From assembly GCA_030639305.1 (NCBI GenBank), contig DAOWCY010000066.1, forward strand, positions 1-32,091: DNA of 32,091 bases, read 5' to 3'. The notes beneath the pieces were generated by a model. The model did no database searches and had not been told where the DNA came from. It was given only the letters and a program-made list of their open reading frames with translations. The position numbers were made by a program, and so were the translations under genes. Shown here piece by piece: positions 14,582 through 22,292 of the stretch (position 1 is the stretch's first letter; each line of letters opens with the position of its first letter). Source of the DNA: JAGLQA01 sp023135565. Lineage in GTDB: Bacteria > Acidobacteriota > Aminicenantia > UBA2199.

Positions 14582-15010
14582 CTACTCGATTCCCAGGTCT
14601 TTCTTAATATCTGCGATTACCGGTTCGGGCAGAACAAATGGTTTATATACCCTGTCGAAGCCAATGTCTTTGAAAGTCTTTTCGGTTACTTCCCATTCTT
14701 CCGCATGAATACCCAACTGTCCGCCAATGTATAAGCGAATATTATCCAGGCCGGCCGTGGTACATTTATCCCGGAATCCTTCCACTAATAATTTAGCATG
14801 GCCGCATAAGGAAGAAATCAAAAGGGCATCCGCTTTTGTTTCAACAGCGGCATCGATAAAATCTTCCTGGGTATTATGGATGCCTAAAGAATGAACTTTT
14901 AGCCCGGCATTTATCAATGCGTGCTCTAAAATGCGGATACCGGTTACGTGTACATCTTCACCGATGACTCCGGTAACCAGTATTCCTTCTGCTGATTTTG
15001 TGTTCGCCAT
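14582..15010 (-). CDS. Glutamate-mutase small-subunit-like cobalamin-binding protein (MutS/GlmS-like)
   Basis: A 142-residue B12-binding subunit. The base-off/His-on motif DxHxxG is present as Asp19, His21 and Gly24 (GEDVHVTG). The other cobalamin-tail motifs are present too: SSL after ETKADALLI and YIGGQLGI. It matches the clostridial sigma subunit over its full length, including NTQEDFIDAA and GFDRVYKP. It supplies cobalamin to the MutE barrel encoded next. It is the only such small subunit in the window, although there are two MutE genes. No MutL reactivation protein and no methylaspartate ammonia-lyase are present, which argues against the glutamate fermentation pathway. Confidence 0.9.
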   Translation of the reverse strand: MANTKSAEGILVTGVIGEDVHVTGIRILEHALINAGLKVHSLGIHNTQEDFIDAAVETKADALLISSLCGHAKLLVEGFRDKCTTAGLDNIRLYIGGQLGIHAEEWEVTEKTFKDIGFDRVYKPFVLPEPVIADIKKDLGIE

Positions 15011-15086
15011 ATTTATTTTCTCCTAAAAAGAAGCTTTTTTGGATGTTATCATTTTTGTTTACTGATTTTATAGTGCGGTGTTAGTA

Positions 15087-15869
15087 TTAAAGGCCTCCTG
15101 AAATATTTACGATTTCACCGGTGATATTGCCGGAAACATTGGCGGCCAGGAACATCACCAGTTCGGCCACATCTTCCTCTTCGGTCAGTTTTTTCGTGTC
15201 GGTGCCTGCCGTTAACTCCGCCATCATTTCCTCAGGAGTTATCCCTTTTTTTTCTGCCAGCCCCGGTAAGCGGGATTTAATAATTCTTTCGGTCAACACT
15301 AATCCCGGGGCAATGGCATTGACCGTAATACCGAAAGAAGCCACTTCTTTCGACAGTGTTTTGGTAAGGCTGTTTAAGCCTGTTTTGGTTATATTGTAAG
15401 TGGCTGAATTGGGAGTATTTTTCCTATAGGCGATAGAAGAGATATTGATAATTCTTCCGAAACCGTTTTCGATCATCCTGGGTAAAACTAATTTGGATAA
15501 ATAAAATACGCTAATAAGATTAATTTTGAATATGTCATATACCTCTTCCATCGGCGTATCAACCACCGGTCCCATATATCCCGAAATGGCCGCATTGTTT
15601 ACCAGGATGTCGACCCGGCCATATTTGGCTATAACCTGCTTGACCGATTGTTCTATATCTTTCTCCCTGGTCAGATCGGTGCGATAGAAGCAGGCATTAC
15701 CGCCTCCATTCTCGATGTGAGCGACTACATCTCTGCCTCTCTCTTCGTTACGAGCAAAAATGATAATCTCTGCTCCGGCATCGGACAGTTTTATACTGAT
15801 TGCCCTGCCGATACCGCTGCCGCCGCCGGTAACAAGCGCTATCTTATCTTGCATCGGTTTGTAAGCCAT
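15087..15869 (-). CDS. SDR-family oxidoreductase (FabG-like 3-oxoacyl reductase type)
   Basis: A 260-residue classical short-chain dehydrogenase. The cofactor site is TGGGSGIG (14-21) and the structural NNAA is at 91-94. The catalytic residues are Ser145, Tyr158 and Lys162 (YNITK), and the C-terminus is GEIVNISGGL. Arg40 after the second strand (FARNEERG) suggests NADPH. FabG-like enzymes reduce 3-oxoacyl thioesters, a natural step after a FabH-like ketosynthase, whose gene lies just upstream. The ATG follows the stop of the VOC relic by one base, with AGGAAG before it, so the relic's tail provides the ribosome binding site. Copy 2 of the block has an NTF2-like gene near this position. Confidence 0.9.
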   Translation of the reverse strand: MAYKPMQDKIALVTGGGSGIGRAISIKLSDAGAEIIIFARNEERGRDVVAHIENGGGNACFYRTDLTREKDIEQSVKQVIAKYGRVDILVNNAAISGYMGPVVDTPMEEVYDIFKINLISVFYLSKLVLPRMIENGFGRIINISSIAYRKNTPNSATYNITKTGLNSLTKTLSKEVASFGITVNAIAPGLVLTERIIKSRLPGLAEKKGITPEEMMAELTAGTDTKKLTEEEDVAELVMFLAANVSGNITGEIVNISGGL

Positions 15870-15870
15870 T

Positions 15871-16047
15871 TTAATCTTCCTGTGCCATTACATGGCGGTA
15901 TTGATGAACATCTTTGACATCATTCACGTCCCGCCGCCGGGCGGTCCTTTTCCTGGGCGCAGTATCGGGAACAGCCTGTACTTCCTCCACACATTCGAAA
16001 AGAATCTCTTCCTGTTCGTTGATCGCGATATGGTCTATATTTTTCAT
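15871..16047 (-). pseudogene. Internally deleted VOC gene relic, 58 codons
   Basis: The frame begins MKNIDHIAI, as does the intact VOC protein at 26159-26542, then jumps at once to NEQEEILFECVE, which matches that protein's last residues (GQEEVLFECVE). About 105 central codons are missing, in frame. After ECVE, where the intact copy stops, the frame runs on for 37 Arg/Pro-rich residues encoded by a dispersed repeat (15885-15957). The start overlaps the ketosynthase stop (TAATG), just as ATGA does in the other copy. No metal-binding or dimer interface can remain, so VOC function is lost. It may survive because it keeps the translational link from ketosynthase to SDR. Confidence 0.8.
15885..15957. 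repeat. Dispersed repeat forming the 3' end of the VOC relic
   Basis: CCATTACATGGCGG at one end and CCGCCGCCGG then TTTTCCTGGGC at the other match the repeat at 3896-3958. Here it is read through as the tail of the relic. Confidence 0.6.
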
Positions 16048-17252
16048 TATAATTTGTTGTTCTCGACCAATTGGGGCGTAATTTTTTGAAATAAGGCAAT
16101 GTGGTTTTCGCCGACGCCCGAAGAGGCAAGCATCACCTTATCTCCTTCTTTAATCAAACCTTGCTCAACTGCCTCAAGCAGGTTGGTGGGCACTGTGGCC
16201 ACAGCCATGTTGCCATATTTTTTGAAAGATTCGTAAAATTTCGATCCCGGGACTCCTATGGCCTTTCTCCAGGCATGGGCTGCCCAGACAATCGGCTGAT
16301 GGGTGATAAGAAAGTCGATGTCTTTTACGGCGGCTCCTGCTCTCTCAAGGGTTTTGTCTACCACAGCCACCATATCCTTCTCGGAATTGTGAGCGATGGC
16401 TTTGCAATGTTCGGGGTTGTAGAGGGTAACGAGTTCCTGTTCGAAAGTGGGTCCCTGGATGGTGGTTTGCAGAAAATCGGGTCTTCGTTTTTGAAAAATG
16501 ATAGCTTTGTGGCGGCTGCCCCGGCTGTGTGAATGGGAAGCTATATAACCATACCCTTCATCCACTTCCGCTGCGATTGCCGCTGCAGCGCCATCACCGG
16601 TGTTGGGACTGTAATAATTGGATTTATCATTGATAATCGAGTCTAAAGAACTGCCCACAATCAACACTTTCTTTTTAAATCCCGATTGAATGAGCGACAT
16701 AGCCAGTTCCAACATGGTAATGAAAGATGAACAGCAGGTGTCCACATTATAGGCTCCTGCGTTCTTTAATCCCAACTTGTGCTGTACTAAAGACGCATTC
16801 ATAGGAACATGTTGATCCGGCACCAATGTGCTGCATAGAAGCAGGTCGATTTCATCTTTGGCGATACCGCTGTTGAAAATAGCCAGGGCTGCGGCCAGTG
16901 TCTCTGCATCGGATGAGAGCATGGGATGAGGATGCATAGATTCTTTTAGCGAAACCGGGTCCAGCGGCGCCCTTCTCCTCTCTTTGGTGCCGCTGAAGGG
17001 ATTGTCTTTTTTTTTAGCAGGGAGGTTTTCCAGCCATTTTTCAAACCATGGTTGACTTTCCCAGCCATCGTAATTGGTCTCCACCCTGCCGGGCAAGTGA
17101 CCGTGGATTTCGATTTCAGCGATGTATTCGGGGTGCAGCAGGGTCTCCTTTTTTAGAAATTCTACCAGTTGTTTCCGCTTATTTCCCGGTACTTCTTTGG
17201 CAGGCAAATAGCCTCCCATACCGACCAATCCCGCAGCTTTAAGCGCCGTCAT
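16047..17252 (-). CDS. FabH-like (KAS III/thiolase-fold) condensing enzyme, copy 1
   Basis: A 401-residue condensing enzyme. The catalytic triad is visible: Cys174 (DTCCSSF), His318 (THQP) and Asn348 (YGNMAV). It also has ERRR (KAS III-type TGIxxRR), TGDGAAA and a glycine-rich end, SSGVGENHIALF. The His motif reads HQP where housekeeping FabH has HQA, and ~85 extra residues precede the ERR motif, including NYDGWESQPWF, so this is not ordinary FabH. Such divergent enzymes prime pathways or join acyl groups in secondary metabolism. It is the first gene of the copy-1 operon, with AGGAGG before the ATG and a promoter at 17393-17421. It is clearly paralogous to 26539-27738, at about two thirds identity by eye. 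Confidence 0.88.
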   Translation of the reverse strand: MTALKAAGLVGMGGYLPAKEVPGNKRKQLVEFLKKETLLHPEYIAEIEIHGHLPGRVETNYDGWESQPWFEKWLENLPAKKKDNPFSGTKERRRAPLDPVSLKESMHPHPMLSSDAETLAAALAIFNSGIAKDEIDLLLCSTLVPDQHVPMNASLVQHKLGLKNAGAYNVDTCCSSFITMLELAMSLIQSGFKKKVLIVGSSLDSIINDKSNYYSPNTGDGAAAAIAAEVDEGYGYIASHSHSRGSRHKAIIFQKRRPDFLQTTIQGPTFEQELVTLYNPEHCKAIAHNSEKDMVAVVDKTLERAGAAVKDIDFLITHQPIVWAAHAWRKAIGVPGSKFYESFKKYGNMAVATVPTNLLEAVEQGLIKEGDKVMLASSGVGENHIALFQKITPQLVENNKL

Positions 17253-17905
17253 TTTTACCTCCTGAATCTTTTTAACTTATATCAAAGTGTTTTTTGGGAA
17301 CTACTATTTCGAGTTCCCGGTCTATTTATTTGCACACGAAAATTTTTCCATTTCCTGTGGGGCTTCTTTTAGAATATTTGTGAAGCGTCTTAATTAAATC
17401 ACATTGTGTGGATAAAATCAAGGGAAAAAAACGGGATTCGGAATTTTACGCTTTGCAGCGATGGCAAATTTTTCGAAAATTCAAATGTTATGATAATTGG
17501 TATCTAAATTTTGGGCAGATCTGGGGAATGGTAATTCACTGGTCGGTTTTTTGTCGAGCCTAATCGTGAGAAAAGCTCACTTCTTTTACCGGGCGAACGG
17601 TACACAATTCTCCATTAGGTCTACGTTTGCGGCACCGCTAACATACCGGTTTTATGTGCAGCAATTCTCTTCCATATAACTCCTTTCTCTTAATATAGAT
17701 TAGAAACCAAAGGAATCGGATGGAATTGAGTGGTTGGGGATGACCCCCCCCTGGTATGCCTGCTCAGGTTAAGGTGTAGGTTCTTGAAATTCCCACTCAT
17801 CAGGGGATAATTCCTTCTTTTATACTTCAAGGGCAATTTCGCTGAAAGAATGCATGCACACACCGGCAAAAATAACAGGCACTTCAGGTTGAATACCGAA
17901 GCCTA
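17253..17905. other. 653-bp intergenic region, promoter of copy-1 operon, otherwise no gene
   Basis: The ketosynthase promoter lies at 17393-17421. A minus-strand mini-ORF at 17675 (AAAGGAG site, seven codons) and an eight-C run near 17744-17751, beside TTGGGGATG with which it could pair, are the only other marks. Codon-like open frames here lack family features. Confidence 0.5.
17393..17421 (-). promoter_or_regulatory. Promoter of the copy-1 ketosynthase operon
   Basis: On the minus strand TTGATT (17421-17416), a 17-bp spacer ending AATGTGA, and TTTAAT (17398-17393). The 14 bases CCCTTGATTTTATC and the downstream AATGTG-R-TTTAATT are the same in the promoter of the second ketosynthase (27872-27900). 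Confidence 0.7.
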
Positions 17906-18319
17906 TTATTTTTCATCCAGCCAGGCTTCTGCTTCTTCTACGGTTTTAAATATCTTGACTTGCATCCCCGATAGCTTCCCTACAACATTGGTTATCATTT
18001 TCTGCAGTATCGGAGTTCCTTTCAGGAAAACGATCCCAGTTTTGCCGGCCCCAGCTTTTAACAAAATTTGTTGATTTTCTTTAAGAACTTTTGTGATCGC
18101 GAATTTTGGGGGTCCGCTCTCTTCTATCGTGGTCAAGATTGTAAATCCGGGCTGCAAATGTTTCATGGCTTCTGTCGTGTCTGGATTGTAATTTGAAACG
18201 TCATCAGGTTTTTCCCATGCGCCGATAACTTCATTGTAAAAACGGTTTTTAGTCTTATCAACCATTATGCGATAAAACCCTTCTTTCTCAAACTTGATGA
18301 TATTGTCGCTTGAAACCAT
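17906..18319 (-). CDS. STAS/SpoIIAA-like small protein, paralog 2
   Basis: A 137-residue protein. It has the family strand YRIMVDKTKNRFYNEVIGAW, then EAMKHLQPG, TIEESGPPKF, ENQQILLKAG, KTGIVFLKG, VVGKLSG and the terminal helix VEEAEAWLDE. It is closest in layout to paralogs 3 and 4. It has its own promoter about 150 bp upstream, identical in architecture to that of paralog 4, with GAGG before the ATG. It is not obviously part of the ketosynthase operon. Its role is unknown; a STAS-like fold would suggest binding a partner protein or ligand. Confidence 0.65.
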   Translation of the reverse strand: MVSSDNIIKFEKEGFYRIMVDKTKNRFYNEVIGAWEKPDDVSNYNPDTTEAMKHLQPGFTILTTIEESGPPKFAITKVLKENQQILLKAGAGKTGIVFLKGTPILQKMITNVVGKLSGMQVKIFKTVEEAEAWLDEK

Positions 18320-18472
18320 TTTATTTACCTCTCAATAAAGCTGATATTATATCTGCTACCGCGTCAAGCATTGATTGGCGATTTTCTTTGCCTCTGAAAA
18401 AGTTTGCTCAATTATGTGTGGCCATCATCGTAGGGACACGCCATTTCAAGCTTAACCCAGCATTAGTTCTCT

Positions 18473-18501
18473 TTTATAACATATTAAGAAAGAAAAATCA
18501 A
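18473..18501 (-). promoter_or_regulatory. Promoter of STAS-like paralog 2
   Basis: TTGATT (18501-18496), a 17-bp spacer ending AATATGT, and TATAAA (18478-18473) on the minus strand. The spacer and -10 closely match those of paralog 4 (22161-22189). Confidence 0.65.
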
Positions 18502-18607
18502 TGTTTTTCACTAAATAATTTCTTTTTTTTAATCACCCCGGTAAACAGAACGGATTAATCCCACGCCCCGGTTTAGGGATGGATACGTTCTTTCCTTGCA
18601 GCATCCC

Positions 18608-18632
18608 GGCAGCCCGCTCCATGTGGGCTGCC
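18608..18632 (-). terminator. Perfect stem-loop after the rSAM2 gene
   Basis: GGCAGCCC (18608-18615) and GGGCTGCC (18625-18632) are exact complements with a 9-nt loop, about 30 bp beyond the rSAM2 stop. No T-run follows on the minus strand, so it may stabilise the 3' end instead of terminating alone. Confidence 0.4.
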
Positions 18633-18662
18633 ATATAGATTGAGAAACTGTTGTTTTTAGAA

Positions 18663-20126
18663 TTAAACTGCCGGGATATATCGATGCCGTATGGGAAAAA
18701 CATAGTCAAGAGCCGTTTTTCCGAAAATTTGCAGCTTTTCCTTCAAGGAAAGACTATTCATGCGGTCTACAAAATCTGAGAGACCCCCGGTAAAGCCGCC
18801 CAGGAGGTAGACATTCCGTTGGATAAGGTTCATTAAATTAATAGCCCTGGTGGGAATTATGCAGTTGGGAATGCCTTCTGCGCTGCGGCGCAGGTATGGA
18901 ATAAACTCCCGCAGCACTCGTTCCGGCTGGTAAAAAATAGGGGCCCGAAGTTCGCTTTCCTCATTAATTAAGCCCTCTTCCCTGGCGATACGGGACAGTT
19001 TGGTTCCCGGGTAAATGCGAACCCCGCAAAAAAAGAACGCCTCTTCAGGTTGGCAGCGTTTGATAAGAGATATGGTTTCATCTAAGGTTTTCTTCGATTC
19101 TCCACGCCAACCTGTCAGGTATGTATGAAGGCGTGGGATACCTGCTTCACCAATTAAGTCTGAACATATTATGGCATCTTCCACAGTATGCCCCTTTCCC
19201 ATGTCTGCCAGGATTTCATCGGAACCCGAGTCCATCGATATAAGAAGCTCAGTGCATCCGGCCTCTTTCATTAAAGCCAGCAGTTTCCGGGAAACCATCT
19301 TCGGAGAAGGATGAATGCTTGAGGTCCAGGTGACCCCAATCTTGTTCTCGATGATTTGCTTACAAAGCTCAATGGAGTATTCCTCGCTGCCTACATTGAA
19401 CTCGCTGTCACAAAAATATAGGTGATTGACTTCTAAAGACTTTAACTCTTTTAGTTCCATAATCACATTCTCTATACGACGATGCACAACCCTGCACCCG
19501 ACGATGTCGGGTTCGCTGCAGTAGCCACAGTGCCTGGAGCAACCGCGTTTGATTTCGATGTTGCCTAATCCGAACACATTGTAATAAGATTTATTACGGA
19601 TTATATTGCGGCGCCTGACCGGGATGTTTTCATAATCGCCTGTTGAAATCGAATTGATGCATATGTCGCCGTTCTTCCTCCAGGCCAGGTTGTCGATCCG
19701 GGAAAAATCCCCCCCGTTACGCAGGGCATGAACGAGTTTCGGCAGCGCTTCTTCCCCATAACCCACTACCCCGAAATCGGCGCCCATGTATTCCATGACC
19801 TCCCGGGGCAGCATGGAAAAGCCTGCTCCACCAAGCACAACTTTGCAATCTTTTTTGTTTTTGATCCGGTTTATCAATTTTTTTATTCCGGGTTGAAATA
19901 CCTCTATTTTGGATAGGAAGCCCGAGTCGAGGTTACGAACCGTAATTCCAACTAAATCAACATCATTTTTGCGAAGTTTACGGTAAATAATCTTCTCCGG
20001 ATCAAAATTTAGATCTACCAGGTCAAAATCGATCTTCTCACGTACAAGTGAGTTGCAAACATATTCAAGACCCACCGGGGCCACATGCGGTTTAAATTTG
20101 TTAGGGTTGATCATTAGGATGCTCAT
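18663..20126 (-). CDS. B12-binding-type radical SAM protein, rSAM2
   Basis: A 487-residue protein. An N-terminal cobalamin-binding-like domain (SILMINPN, LVGITVRNLDS, KVVLGGAGFSM, VGYGEEALPKL; no DxHxxG) is followed by the radical SAM motif Cys196-x3-Cys200-x2-Cys203 (RGCSRHCGYC), then LYFCDSEFN, LLISMDSGSDEIL and a SPASM-free C-terminal region ending in a basic helix. It is related to rSAM1 and rSAM3 but clearly more distant: the N-terminus is shorter and the spacing differs. It is a monocistronic unit between STAS-like paralogs 2 and 3, with GGAGG before the ATG. The reaction is not predictable; methylation or skeleton chemistry is typical for the group. Confidence 0.88.
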   Translation of the reverse strand: MSILMINPNKFKPHVAPVGLEYVCNSLVREKIDFDLVDLNFDPEKIIYRKLRKNDVDLVGITVRNLDSGFLSKIEVFQPGIKKLINRIKNKKDCKVVLGGAGFSMLPREVMEYMGADFGVVGYGEEALPKLVHALRNGGDFSRIDNLAWRKNGDICINSISTGDYENIPVRRRNIIRNKSYYNVFGLGNIEIKRGCSRHCGYCSEPDIVGCRVVHRRIENVIMELKELKSLEVNHLYFCDSEFNVGSEEYSIELCKQIIENKIGVTWTSSIHPSPKMVSRKLLALMKEAGCTELLISMDSGSDEILADMGKGHTVEDAIICSDLIGEAGIPRLHTYLTGWRGESKKTLDETISLIKRCQPEEAFFFCGVRIYPGTKLSRIAREEGLINEESELRAPIFYQPERVLREFIPYLRRSAEGIPNCIIPTRAINLMNLIQRNVYLLGGFTGGLSDFVDRMNSLSLKEKLQIFGKTALDYVFPIRHRYIPAV

Positions 20127-20881
20127 AATATTCCTCCTTATATGGTTTCAATTATCAATGACACAATAATTGCTCCCTGTTTTTTAGTTATCATTTTATT
20201 TACTCCAAATAGTATTAGCAATTTTTGTGCCAAATTTCTTCCAGGTAAATAATTTTTTCAATATGCTTTATAGACAATGGTTTTCAGGGTGATAAAGTTT
20301 TTTTGACGACGGGCTTAATTTGAAAACCCCAGCAGCGAATGTTGACGGAAAAGGGTTCTTTTTTGTTAAGCCTTTATTGCCGGGATAATTCGCGCTATGC
20401 AAAATTTTGACATCGCAAAAAAGATTGCTGGCCTTTAACTGTAAATCCTGATCAAGTCACATTTCGCCCATAATTTTGTCTAAGAATTTTTTATATTATT
20501 AATTTTGACATATAAATTTTCATATTTTAGATATAAGGATTTTGTATTAATTAAGTACTAAGTAGTTTTGCCGGCTTGTATAATATTAAGGCTCTTGATT
20601 GGCTTAATAGCTCATTACAACATTTATAGTATCTAATTTCCTGGATATTATATAGTTACTGAAAACCCTTAAATCTTAAAAATTTGAGCAATCACTATGA
20701 ATTGCCGCATCCTTTCCAAAACTGGATAGTTACACTGGAAAATATGATTTTTTTACTCAGGGTTTCTCCAGGTTTTTGAAGGCAGTAATCGGTACTGCGT
20801 TTCAACTATAGCGCTCAGAAAAACTGATCCACAACTATTAGGCGGGTCAATTTTACTAAGTGCTGTCGTTATTGTATGTGT
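20127..20881. other. 755-bp AT-rich intergenic region, no gene seen
   Basis: Apart from a candidate rSAM2 promoter (20193-20221) and an 18-codon ORF just before rSAM2 (ATG at 20194, GGAG upstream, stop at 20138), nothing is recognisable. There is no hairpin strong enough to call, no tRNA and no B12-box motif. It is the longest gap in the window and separates the two halves of the locus. Confidence 0.5.
20193..20221 (-). promoter_or_regulatory. Candidate promoter of rSAM2
   Basis: TTGCTA (20221-20216), a 17-bp spacer and TAAAAT (20198-20193) on the minus strand; the leader would be about 60 nt. Confidence 0.4.
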
Positions 20882-21295
20882 CTAAGCTGCTAAGAATGCT
20901 TCGGCTTCTTCCAGGGTGTCGAAAGCTTTAAAGGGTACCTTGGACAGCTTCCCTAACACGTTCATCACAAATTTCTGTAACATTTTACTATTTTCGTCAA
21001 CTACCACTGCCGATTTTTTAAGCCCCGCGCTTATCATAATTTGTTGATTTTCTTTAAGATAGCCTGTCATTTTAAAGGAAGGTGGTTTACTTCCAATCAG
21101 TGAAACAAGGGCTGTGTAGCCCTTCTTAAGGTGACTCACCGCATTTTTCGTGTCTGAGTTAAAGTTGGGCATATCTGCGGGATCACTCCACATCCCCGTA
21201 GCACTCATGCGTAAGCGGTTTTTTATTTTATCCGCTTCTACTTCATAATAGCCATCCCTTTTAAACTTGATTGGTGGTACAAATTCTTTTTTCAT
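20882..21295 (-). CDS. STAS/SpoIIAA-like small protein, paralog 3
   Basis: A 137-residue protein with the family motifs GYYEVEADKIKNRLRM, PNFNSDTKNAVSHLKKGYTA, KPPSFKM, ENQQIMISAGL, KSAVVVDE and LGKLSKVPFKAFDTLEEAEA. It is a close tandem duplicate of paralog 4: the last ~100 bp are nearly identical in DNA, including synonymous sites, which points to recent duplication or gene conversion. GAGG precedes the ATG. Its end differs (FLAA versus FLKE). Confidence 0.65.
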   Translation of the reverse strand: MKKEFVPPIKFKRDGYYEVEADKIKNRLRMSATGMWSDPADMPNFNSDTKNAVSHLKKGYTALVSLIGSKPPSFKMTGYLKENQQIMISAGLKKSAVVVDENSKMLQKFVMNVLGKLSKVPFKAFDTLEEAEAFLAA

Positions 21296-21656
21296 TTTTT
21301 TCCTCTTTTTTAAAAGTTCTTGATGCTAAAAGCTTCAAAGCGAGGCTTTTAAACACCAGTAAATTTTGAAAGCAATTTTCATGCCAAATGCTAATGGGAC
21401 GGGTGAATTTCTGAAGATCCTTCGTACACAATGGTTCAGGCAGGAGGGGGGGGGGGAAATGAATTACTTAAACCTCTGTAAACAAGTGTTGACGAAAAAA
21501 AATACATGTTGCCGCAAAGCTGTTTCCTATAGCGGCTTTTTGCCCAATTTAAGGGGTGTCAACCAGGAAAAAAAAATTGCTGTACTTTAACAATAATAAA
21601 TTATAAAATAATACACTCTCCGCCGTAACGACAGCTATTCAGGTTGTTTTTTTTTA
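21296..21656. other. Intergenic region with G11 tract and orphan terminator-like hairpin
   Basis: An uninterrupted run of eleven G (21446-21456) and a plus-strand hairpin GCCGC/GCGGC (21511-21536) followed by TTTTT lie here. An open plus-strand frame of 74 codons crosses the G-run but has no family features and is not called. Confidence 0.45.
21511..21541 (+). terminator. Orphan terminator-like hairpin
   Basis: GCCGC (21511-21515) pairs with GCGGC (21532-21536) over a 16-nt loop, followed directly by five T. No plus-strand gene precedes it, so it is either chance or the end of an unannotated small RNA. Confidence 0.25.
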
Positions 21657-22070
21657 TTATTCTTTTAAGAATGCTTCGGCTTCTTCCAATGTGTCGAAAG
21701 CTTTAAAGGGTACCTTGGACAGCTTCCCTACCACGTTCATCACAAATTTCTGGAACATTTTGCTTTTTTCATTAAATACCACTGCCGATTTTCTAAGCCC
21801 CGCGTCCATCATAATTTGTTGATTTTCTCTGACATAGCTTGTCATTTTAAAGGCAGGCGGTTTGGTCTCCTTCAGTATTATAAGCGCTGTATACCCCTTC
21901 TTTAGTTGGCTCACCGCATTTTTCGTATCGATGTTATAGTTTGGTAAATCAACAGGGTCCTTCCACTGCCCTGAAGCGATTTGAGTCAAACGATTTTTTT
22001 CTACATCCACTACGAGTATATAATAGCCATCCTGTTCATATCGTTTAGGTAATCCGGAATTTTTGCTCAT
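21657..22070 (-). CDS. STAS/SpoIIAA-like small protein, paralog 4
   Basis: A 137-residue protein with the same layout as paralog 3: GYYILVVDVEKNRLTQIASG, PNYNIDTKNAVSQLKKGYTA, TKPPAFKM, ENQQIMMDAGL, SAVVFNEKSK and VVGKLSKVPFKAFDTLEEAE. GGGAG precedes the ATG. It has a well-formed promoter (22161-22189) and a leader of about 85 nt. It lies upstream of paralog 3 in the direction of transcription, but 361 bp apart, so the two are probably separate units. Confidence 0.65.
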   Translation of the reverse strand: MSKNSGLPKRYEQDGYYILVVDVEKNRLTQIASGQWKDPVDLPNYNIDTKNAVSQLKKGYTALIILKETKPPAFKMTSYVRENQQIMMDAGLRKSAVVFNEKSKMFQKFVMNVVGKLSKVPFKAFDTLEEAEAFLKE

Positions 22071-22160
22071 TTTTTTCTCCCTTCTTTAAATTTGATGCTT
22101 TGCTGTTTTTCTTTTTCCATGTGTTTACCTCACTAAGCTAAATTTTTTATCATGCTACTC

Positions 22161-22189
22161 TTTATAACATATTTAAAAGAAAAATTCAA
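22161..22189 (-). promoter_or_regulatory. Promoter of STAS-like paralog 4
   Basis: TTGAAT (22189-22184), a 17-bp spacer ending ATATGT and TATAAA (22166-22161), with an extended -10. Near copy of the paralog 2 promoter. Confidence 0.7.
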
Positions 22190-22292
22190 CTTATGTGGCA
22201 GTGAAAATTTAAAAAAATGCTATCAAAATATATCATCCTATAAACGCACACATTCGCCTTTTACCAGGTTTAGCATTTCCCGGATGGATTCT

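Larger units (their letters stand above)
18320..18662. other. Intergenic region with promoter and 3' hairpin
   Basis: It contains the promoter of paralog 2 (18473-18501) and a perfect stem-loop after rSAM2 (18608-18632). No gene is supported. Confidence 0.5.

Noticed and set aside
13109..15010. Glutamate fermentation (methylaspartate pathway) operon
   Set aside because: No MutL reactivase, methylaspartate ammonia-lyase or citramalate lyase is present, and the glutamate-binding residues of MutE are replaced.
17497..17679. 60-codon + strand open frame in the gap before the ketosynthase
   Set aside because: No ribosome binding site, no recognisable motif, and unusual composition for a small protein; treated as chance.
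20340..20440. Apparent similarity between 20340-20440 and 21485-21590 upstream of STAS-like paralogs
   Set aside because: Only the ends (TGTTGACG and ATTGCTG...CTTTAAC) match; the middle does not align, so homology is not supported.
21366..21590. 74-codon + strand open frame across the G11 tract
   Set aside because: No ribosome site, no family match by eye, and the G-run makes the frame unstable.
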